Source of the DNA: Theodoxus fluviatilis
Lineage: Eukaryota; Mollusca; Gastropoda; Cycloneritida; Neritidae
Reading direction: 5' to 3'
DNA length: 64,000 nt
NCBI GenBank assembly: GCA_034096865.1
Contig: JAWQFJ010012030.1
Location: 72,501 to 136,500 of the forward strand
Position 1 is the first letter of the stretch. The number at the start of each line of letters is the position of its first letter. This document shows, piece after piece, positions 57,240 through 64,000 of the stretch. A program made the translations under genes and the position numbers. The notes beneath the pieces are model-generated. The model saw only the letters and a list, made by a program, of their open reading frames with translations, searched no databases and was not told where the DNA came from.

Positions 57240-57790
57240 ATTCATACATGTATGTGCATGCATGTGTATACACTTGCAAATATCGATGTGTGCGTATTCT
57301 GTCTGCCTGCCTACTTGCCTTTTTCTGTCTGTCTGTCTGTCTGTCTGACTCTGTGTGTGTCTGTCTGACATGGGGAGTGTGTATGTGTTTGTGTGTGTGT
57401 GTGTGTGTGTTTGTGTTTGTATACATGTGCATGTGCATGTATTGTGTAAGCATTTGCTTGCACACTCATACATGCATGTTGGTGTGTTTTTTGTGCATGA
57501 TCACACCTGCCTGTGAGTTTTGAGCGAGCATCTGCTAAAAAGTTGATTTTGACAGTTACCAGGTAGTTTACTCCTGTTTTCCTCCTGTGTTTCAGATACT
57601 TTTATGCAACCCAGTGTGTTTGGTCGCCTACACCATAGTGTCATGGAGATTCTTCAACCGACGAATCTATGAGGAGGAGCTCTTCCTGATGAACTTTTTT
57701 GATGAGGAGTATGTCAAATATCAGAAAGATGTAGGCACTGGTCTACCATTTATCAAAGGCTTCACAGAATATCCTTCCAAACAGGACTGA
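49962..57790 (+). CDS. ICMT: ICMT, protein-S-isoprenylcysteine O-methyltransferase
   Basis: Four coding exons are predicted: 49962-50204, 50883-51141, 56935-57152 and 57596-57790. They have GT-AG junctions and consistent phases, giving 304 residues (human about 284). The protein methylates the C-terminal prenylcysteine of CaaX proteins such as Ras, using S-adenosylmethionine, in the ER membrane. Several hydrophobic segments are visible (FLGGAGLCLLPTIAFVV, WVMIIAAYVVIVNIV, LGVVFGLAVLL). The conserved catalytic region includes NFNHYVQ at 200-206, HRLVTHGVYALFRHPAYVGW at 213-232 and the C-terminal EEEL...EEY..Y...V.TGLPFIKG. LASWLEFSIELVFF in exon 2 matches the family. Translation may start at the first Met or at the in-frame MALIEEAW 14 residues later. 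Intron 2 is 5.8 kb and full of repeats. Confidence 0.95.
51152..51363 (+). repeat. (TTC)n-(TCC)n-(TTC)n array in ICMT intron 2
   Basis: TTC triplets (51152-51234), TCC triplets (51235-51315) and TTC triplets again (51316-51363) form a pure polypyrimidine strand of about 210 bp that starts 11 bp after the exon 2 donor. Confidence 0.97.
51800..52035. repeat. ~60-bp diverged direct repeat
   Basis: TTCAGAAACTATTG.A.ATAC followed by TTTTGGTGT.TAGA occurs at 51801-51850 and again at 51965-52015. The function and class are unknown. Confidence 0.7.
52621..53604 (+). mobile_element. 5'-truncated non-LTR retrotransposon 3' end
   Basis: Positions 52660-52940 encode the end of a reverse-transcriptase region (DIREWMSSNLLKLNDDKTEF, LARNLGVVFNSEM). 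After a frameshift near 52910, the rest runs to a stop at 53456-53458 (SRLDYGNAVLYGIP, IQNRAARLI, LHWLPVRQRI). These motifs are typical of CR1/Jockey-group LINEs. The tail contains GCGCAATATAAATAC and ends in (ACAT)n at about 53580-53602. It lies in ICMT intron 2 and is inactive. Confidence 0.9.
53980..54058 (-). CDS. Possible first coding exon of an unknown minus-strand gene
   Basis: An ATG at 54058 opens a 26-codon frame (MADAVLSVASGEDESTSF...) ending at a perfect TTGG|GTAAGT donor, phase 1. The sequence around it is CpG-richer than the rest of the intron. No downstream exon to the left (51.4-53.5 kb) is recognised, so this may be the relic of an inserted gene or element, or chance. Confidence 0.3.
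54180..56420. other. No gene seen; ICMT intron 2
   Basis: AT-rich sequence is followed by C/A-rich simple sequence (56270-56390). No conserved ORF is found. Confidence 0.6.
56502..56873 (+). mobile_element. LINE 3' end with C2H2 finger and (CAT)n tail
   Basis: An open frame from about 56502 to the stop at 56802-56804 encodes SLKAFVINPDTWEHSAMNR and then a C2H2 zinc finger, CPFCPRTFRARIGLISHLRTH. This terminal finger is a recurrent feature of certain mollusc LINE polyproteins. A short 3'UTR (GTCGACTCGACGGACAAA) and a (CAT)n microsatellite at 56829-56873 follow. It is 5'-truncated, only 61 bp upstream of ICMT exon 3, and not a host zinc-finger gene. Confidence 0.85.
57183..57416. repeat. (GT)n and (CTGT)n repeats in ICMT intron 3
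   Basis: GT tracts lie at 57183-57238 and 57386-57412. CTGT repeats lie at about 57327-57345. Confidence 0.96.
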
Positions 57791-59070
57791 CCTTCAGGAA
57801 GGTTGCCAATCAGATGCAGGCCAAGAGCCATCGTGATATTTTCCTTCACTGCTGCCTTGCAAATATGCTCGGAAACAAGAAATGTGTTTCCCATCTGGGG
57901 GGTTTTCTTGCCTGGCGTTCCTTCTTTACTGGCTCAAACTTACAGCTGAACAGCATTGTTGTTCAAATGCTTCAGGAGACTTGTCTCTGTGATGATACAA
58001 AAACCATGCATTGTGGTGGAAACTGAAAGTCATGAGTTCTCCCCCTTGATTTGTCTTTCTGTGGCATGACGGAACGCTCTAGCCGATTCCTGTTTAGAAT
58101 GTTGTTTTTTTTCTCTCTCTGGTTGAGGAAGTGTAAATGATTGAGGAATATTTGAAAAAAGAAGATAAATGAAGAATCCTTAATGCTTATTGAGTTGCAA
58201 AATTGCCATGAACATAGTAGTTGCAAGAATTTGCAGCCTCTGATAGCCTATATGACAATTAGCACAAAGCAGGGATGTATATATATATAAGGTGATGTAC
58301 AGTGAAATAAGCTTAAATTATTTGTCACTAGTAAATGTGCACTAAGTGTGCATTCACTTTTTCTTCCTTGTGCTTTTGCTCCTCCTCCTCCGACCTATCC
58401 TTTCTTCTTCTCTCCTTCCATTCTTCCTTTCCTGCCTTCCTCTTATCTTCTCGTTACTTACTTTCTTCCTTCTTTCCCCTTCCATCCATCCATTCTTCCT
58501 TTCTTCCAAGATGCAATGTCAATCTTTAGCAGACCAAATTATCTGCTAATCTGATTGTAGTGATACATTTGTCTTGCCTGGAGAATAGAAGAATGTCATT
58601 GGCAAAGATAAAGATGATTAAATGTGAGGAACTTCATGTTATCTCTGTCTGCATGGTATTCTTACTAAGACTTCACTCCTTGATTTATTGCTGGTTATCA
58701 GCCGTGTAAGGCTGTCAGGAAAGTAGAGCTATTCCATCCAGCAGACTTAGAACTGTTAAAATATTGGTGATTTGGACAAAAGAAATAGCTTAATGCTGTT
58801 GTTTGCTTGTGCAGAAGTCGACTGTTTGTGCTGTAGAAACCTTTGCTTGGGTAACACAATCAGTATTGTGGCTGTTCATCCATTTACTCTTGCATTCAAG
58901 AAGTCATAGATATGCACTGAGATGTGTTCATAGCCTATGCATACTTTTTATCAGAATGTGAGTAGGTTCCTGAGGAACCAGCTGCCTTTGGTTGAGATTT
59001 TTAATGACCAAACCTTCATATGTCTTTTTTCAAGCGGTGAAAATTTGTGTTTGCTCTTGGTGTGCATGCG

Positions 59071-59115
<45 letters not shown>

Positions 59116-59119
59116 TGTG

Positions 59120-59183
<64 letters not shown>

Positions 59184-60477
59184 AAGGATGTTTTTACTCA
59201 GATGATTATGACAGTCCTGCATATAGCATGTGTGGACACAAAGATTGTGATAACAATGATCAGTTCTAGAATGGTATACCTCAAAAATGTTTGTAGAATA
59301 AACCATTTCCTGTGATGGACTTTATGAAACCAGTTGTATAGTGAAGTCTATTAAATAGAGTTACAATAATTCTTGGGATACAGCAATAATACTAGACAAA
59401 TTGGTGACATGGAGCCGATTATTTGGGTTATTCACCAATCGTGGCAAGAATAGCAGTTGGTGGAATAGACACTAAACCCTGAGTCTTTTTGTTTCATTTT
59501 TTCCTGACTTTATATTCTTCACAAGTTTAGGTTGTGCCTTACTGTCTGCTTACCTCTGGTAAAAATTGCTGAAACTTTGCAGTACAAAACGTACCTCTAG
59601 CCTTGAAAATGTAGAAAGATGACATTTTATTTTGTGATGTGATGTTATCTCCTCTGTCAGGGTAATTTTCTTCACTGTCATATGTTGGTCTCTCTATTGA
59701 AAATTTCATGGAGAATTTTGATCAAGCTATGAAGTGTTTTTCTTGTGAACCCTTTGTCCTCCAGAGTCAACACATTAGAAACTCTAAACCCTTTTCCTTA
59801 TCAGCATTCAAATCTCATACTCATACTTCTCTCCAGTTTGACTGAATTTGACATTTTACCATTCTTTGAGTGAGAATCTTACATATTGTAGTGGTGACAT
59901 GTACAAAAATACTGTTTAATGAATGCAGTAACAGGCAGTGTCTATGCAGGCTAATGTGAACCCTCCTTTGATCATGATGTTCAACTAGTTGTGATAATCG
60001 GTATGTGTAAGGTTGCTTACATGCTGCAGAGTTTAAAAAAGCAAATTTTATTTTCAGATTAACTACTGTAAATTGGTATATTTTTGTTGCAGATCATCTG
60101 ATGAAATCATGAGAAGGACACTGTGTACAGTTATGTGCCCAAGAATATTGTAAATTTAATGGAAAGTTTTAAAGATTGTTTTCAATTAAATAGTCTCCCA
60201 ATGACATCAATATTTAATACCAAGAAAAAGAAAGGAAAAAGGTAAATCATGTGATGTAAGATTTTTTATCATTTGTGATGGGTTTTTTCAGTATTCTTTC
60301 ATTTTCATAGTGGGAATATTCTCTCTTGTAATGCATGAATCGGCTTGTTCTCATATAGAGGCTGCAAGCCTGTTTGAATGGAAATCTCAAGTCAGTTTTC
60401 AATTTTAGGCCCAGGACTTTTTTCTGTTTATATCCACTGCAAGGCATCACCTCCAAATGAGGAACTTCCCAACAAGG
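57791..60477 (+). other. ICMT 3'UTR and downstream DNA; no further gene seen
   Basis: There is a candidate AATAAA at 59297-59302. GT (59070-59113) and GA (59125-59179) tracts occur. No conserved ORF is seen on either strand. Confidence 0.6.
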
Positions 60478-60816
60478 GTCAGTCCATGCACATGGGTCAG
60501 TCCATGCATATGGGTCAGTCCATGCATATGGGTCAGTCCATGCACAAGGGTCAGTCCATGCACATGGGTCAGTCCATGCACATGGGTCAGTCCATGCATA
60601 TGGGTCAGTCCATGCATATGGGTCAGTCCATGCATATGGGTCAGTCCATGCATATGGGTCAGTCCATGCATATGGGTCAGTCCATGCATATGGGTCAGTC
60701 CATGCATATGGGCCAGTCCATGCATATGGGTCAGTCCATGCATATGGGTCAGTCCATGCATATGGGCCAGTCCATGCATATGGGCCAGTCCATGCATATG
60801 GGTCAGTCCATGCATA
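60478..60816 (+). repeat. 18-bp minisatellite, about 19 copies
   Basis: The unit is GGTCAGTCCATGCATATG with rare single-base variants (CAC for CAT, GGC for GGT, AAG for ATG). Because the period is divisible by three, both strands stay open (GQSMHM repeats on plus, GLTHMH-type repeats on minus). No start context, splice signal or homology supports a gene. Confidence 0.93.
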
Positions 60817-61421
60817 TTCAAAATCCCACTTGGCCCTGCAGTGCAGCAGCTTCCATGTCATTCCTTGGAAATGAGTTTCATCGCTTTGATCAAAAAGGGA
60901 CTCTTTTCAAACATACAGTACCTGTTGAATTTCGCTTTTCATCTGCATTTACTTGCAAGATGAAAGAAGGTAATGCATATATACTTCTGTGGCTGACATA
61001 TTCTGGGTTGTTTGAAAATTATGGATATTCAGTCTTTTTCTGTCTTTGGTACCACTGATTCATTGACATTTGCCAGTAATTTTTATCATTGAGCAACCAG
61101 AAAGCTTCATTAGTAGTTGATTTTTTTTCTAATGGCAATCGCATAATAAAATTGTTCTGATACTTAGTCAAGTTCATAGACCATTGTTAGTAAGTTTCCA
61201 ACAGCCAAACCTAAACAGTGCAGATGATAGCAGAAGTTATGAAGTAGTTTTCTTTCTTCATCAGTTTAATTTTGAAATCACTATTCTAAGGCTTAAAGAT
61301 TTTTTTCACTGTAAGAAGAAAAGAAAAAGACAAGCCGATTTTTTGACCATCCAATTGTAATGCTGCCACCAAGACAACATGAGATCTTTTGCTGCATGTA
61401 ATTTAAGGAAAGACAAATTCT

Positions 61422-61482
61422 TCTTCTTCTTCTTCTTCTTCTTTTTTTTTTGGTGGGGGGGGGGGGGGGGGGGGGGGGGGGG
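61422..61482. repeat. (TTC)n plus long G-run
   Basis: CTT triplets are followed by T-run, TGG and an uninterrupted run of about 27 G. Confidence 0.95.
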
Positions 61483-62435
61483 CTGGACTCTCTGATCTCT
61501 GTTGTGTGGGTTTTGATATGACTCTCTCCTATCCTGGTACTTTCTGTCCTGGTGCATGTCCAAGTACAAAAAAAGCAAATGCTCCAAGATTTCAGGTGCT
61601 GTGGCTGGAAGTGGAGGTATTATAGTGGTGATACTGGGAGTGGTTTCATGGACTATCTCAGATAGCAACTTCGTCTTGTTCTTTTGCTCTTTGACAGAAA
61701 AACCTCATAATATGGATTTGTTTTACTCTACTCTCAAAATCCTGACTTATACACTAGTTCAAATTTTGTATGATAATAAACATTTTGGATCATGTACGAG
61801 AACTTCAGCAATAATGTCCTGCTTCAAGACCTCTCTTGTGCTCCTACACAACTTTGGGGCAAAGTAGCGTGTGTGACAATGCTTGGTATATTTTCTGATG
61901 AACCTTTTTCCTTGAAATGAGTGATGATACATCTGCCAAAGACAAGTTGTACAGTAGTCTGGTTTGTATTCATTTGCACCATTTGTACATTTTGCATACT
62001 GTATCCTGCAAAAATATTTTGGCTAGAGTTTCTCTCAACATATATGAATCTTAATAGACTATTCATTTTTGCCTTACTTGCGACAAAGTGAAAGTTTCAT
62101 TGGCACAGACTTTATTTTACATTTAGTTTTAATTAGAATAATCTGAATAGGCGGAAAATTTCACCATTCCTTTCATTCACAGAACTACAGTGGCTGAAAG
62201 GCCCCTTATGCATTAAATGTTTAATTGACACGGATGAAATTGTTTTACTGTATCACTGGCTTGGCTTTTTTATTTGCAATTCATCTAGACAAAACAGCAG
62301 ATTATGAAGTCTGAAAAATCTTATCAAGCTGTTCTTCCACCATGAATTAGCAATAGTAGTAATAGCAACTGCAGCTGTTGTACTTGTTGTAGTGACATTC
62401 ACACATTGGTGATGTTGACAGAACTTATGAAAACA

Positions 62436-63265
62436 CGGTAGCACAGTGGTCAGAGCAAGTCAACATATACTAGATGGTTACGGATTTTGTCCACACCCGA
62501 AGCCCTGAAACATTTACTGCCTAGGCCCTGCATGGGTTCAACTGTGTACAAGGAACTCTGCCATGAGTATTTCAGTGGAACAAGGCGCAATGACGAAAAA
62601 GACGATGCAGTAATGTACTCGGAAATGTGGAGTTGCTACACCAGATGACATGGTTCTTTCTCTTTCCACGAGGCAGCCACCAGGGAATTTGATGTTGATG
62701 AATGCTCAACTTCATCCCAAGTCTGCCCGTCTGAGGGGAGTGTTACACTACAGGGGGAGTCATTTTCCAGTACACTTGCCATTTCACATTTTGCTCATAG
62801 CAGCTGCTGAGTGATCTCCCCTCCTCAGCTGAAACTCATTGCCATAGAGCATTTGGTGCCTGCTCCTGTAGCTCAACTAAGAGTGATCTCTAGCAGCACG
62901 TGCCCCCAGGGGGTACCAAAATAGGGGGCAACTTTGCAGCCCATGTGGGTGTCGGCTCTACCGCGGGATCCACAATGAAGCAGCATTGGGCTCTGTTCCT
63001 ATCTTTTCTTGCCAAAACTTTAAAACCCAACAGTGATGCTATTTGGCAACCCTTTTTTTGCCATGCGCTATAACCAACCTCCATCTCTGTAGGGAGTAAG
63101 AACAGACCCACCATATCACCCAACACGATACATAAGACTAGATTAACTAGGGAAAAGATTACTCGACTTGCTCTTATTATAATCAGCTCTAAAAAATTTT
63201 GTAACCAATGCCTTACATAGCCTACAAAGACATAGCTGTAGAGCTCCATCCATCCATCCACCCAT
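62436..63265 (+). mobile_element. Composite SINE-like block
   Basis: Positions 62438-62460 (GGTAGCACAGTGGTCAGAGC) resemble a tRNA-type A box, with a weak B-box-like stretch near 62475. Positions 62801-62884 are copy 4 of the dispersed repeat. Positions about 63090-63265 match the SINE body at 13480-13690 (AAGAACAGACCCAC, CACGATACATAAG) and end in (CATC)n. I cannot tell whether this is one long SINE or several adjacent fragments. Confidence 0.5.
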
Positions 63266-64000
63266 GTGCTATGACAAGTGACTTGTAAAGACTGATTTGA
63301 TTGAATAGACCAAGATGAGTCAAGATTTTCACTGTGTTTCAAGGTAAGAAAAGGTTGGTATGTTGCGAGTTTCCTTGCAAAGTACTAACAAGGTGAAACT
63401 TGTTGCCTAGCATGAAGTAAACAGACCACTGTGTTTACTGCATCCTATCCATGTAACATACAGACAATAAAGTTCCCAAGTTAATCTTTCAAAACGGATC
63501 TGTTTAGTGACATCGACATCAATAAAGCTACAGAAGGCACAGTAGCAGCATTCTGGTAAATTGGTAAATGGAAATTGTCCATACATTCTCAAGAGATCTT
63601 GAGGAACATTTTGATGTCGGTATACAACTTGAGGCAGCAGAGAAATAGTGCACAGTGACCGGCAGTCAGTTGAAAACATGACAAAATCAACACACTGGTA
63701 CTAAAATACTTTATTGTTGTACTCCCAACATCCAGCATAAGACACATGAACATGGTTACCAATATGTACTTCATATCACAGAGGGAATGGACCAGCCATT
63801 CAAAAATTTAAAAAATGATTAGGTAAGATTCTAAGCCAGATGGACTAAAAGTATGAGTTTTCCACCAGAAATTCTAACAACTATATTCCATAAACCTACA
63901 TCAGAATTTGGGCCACTTCTAATACTTTGTGTCACATATATTTGAAGCTTCCCTTTTTCAATTCAGAAATTAAAAAACATCACAGTTAATGATATTAAAT
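63266..64000. other. No gene seen at right edge
   Basis: I find no conserved ORF or splice-supported exon. Confidence 0.5.

Noticed and set aside
60378..61058. 226-codon ORF with GQSMHM repeats as a real gene
   Set aside because: It is mostly an 18-bp minisatellite open on both strands, with no conserved flanking sequence or splice support.
62890..63342. 150-codon minus-strand ORF as a gene
   Set aside because: It overlaps SINE-like sequence matching 13480-13690 and has no recognisable domain.

Overview
The window is animal nuclear DNA, most likely from a mollusc. The genes have spliced metazoan structure with GT-AG introns and encode animal proteins (CARD, SAMD9-like, SCO1, ICMT, THAP). 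Dinucleotide and trinucleotide microsatellites are extremely dense, and 3' ends of non-LTR retrotransposons are scattered throughout. I cannot name the species; gastropod or bivalve is an inference.

Layout. Positions 1-16.1 kb hold no recognisable host gene body. They contain a 58-bp inverted-repeat pair (1-1002), a heat-shock-type promoter pointing left (about 1460-1569), a family of DNA elements with GGGCGCG termini and insertions nested inside them (3.2-4.2, 7.4-7.7 and 8.1-10.35 kb, with a diverged copy at 19.6-21.1 kb), SINE-like repeats, and the probable 3' flank of the first gene. Positions 16.1-31.8 kb (minus strand) hold a six-exon SAMD9/SAMD9L-family gene whose first two coding exons encode a CARD. 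The predicted order is CARD, SAM, AlbA-like region, P-loop NTPase, TPR-like helices, OB-like C-terminal region, coiled-coil tail, about 1,670 residues. A 2.2-kb element with ~61-bp terminal inverted repeats, an exact 8-bp target-site duplication and a THAP-domain ORF sits in the intron between the CARD and SAM exons. These are hallmarks of the P-element superfamily.

Positions 33.9-34.4 kb look like a shared, head-to-head promoter region. It contains a perfect kappaB-type palindrome and a STAT-type site, with a possible 5'UTR exon of the CARD-SAMD9-like gene on one side and SCO1 on the other. SCO1 (copper delivery to cytochrome c oxidase) runs 34.4-42.7 kb on the plus strand in seven coding exons. 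Its introns are packed with GT, GA and CTGT repeats. Positions 43-49.9 kb are intergenic, with a decayed minus-strand LINE, a TCC-rich array and minisatellites.

ICMT (isoprenylcysteine carboxyl methyltransferase) runs 49.96-57.8 kb on the plus strand in four coding exons. Its 5.8-kb second intron holds two 5'-truncated LINEs and a possible first exon of an unrelated minus-strand gene. The last 6 kb is the ICMT 3' region, an 18-bp minisatellite and SINE-like sequence. The three host genes are not functionally linked in any obvious way: one is a predicted innate-immune/cell-death sensor, one a mitochondrial copper chaperone, and one an ER membrane methyltransferase.
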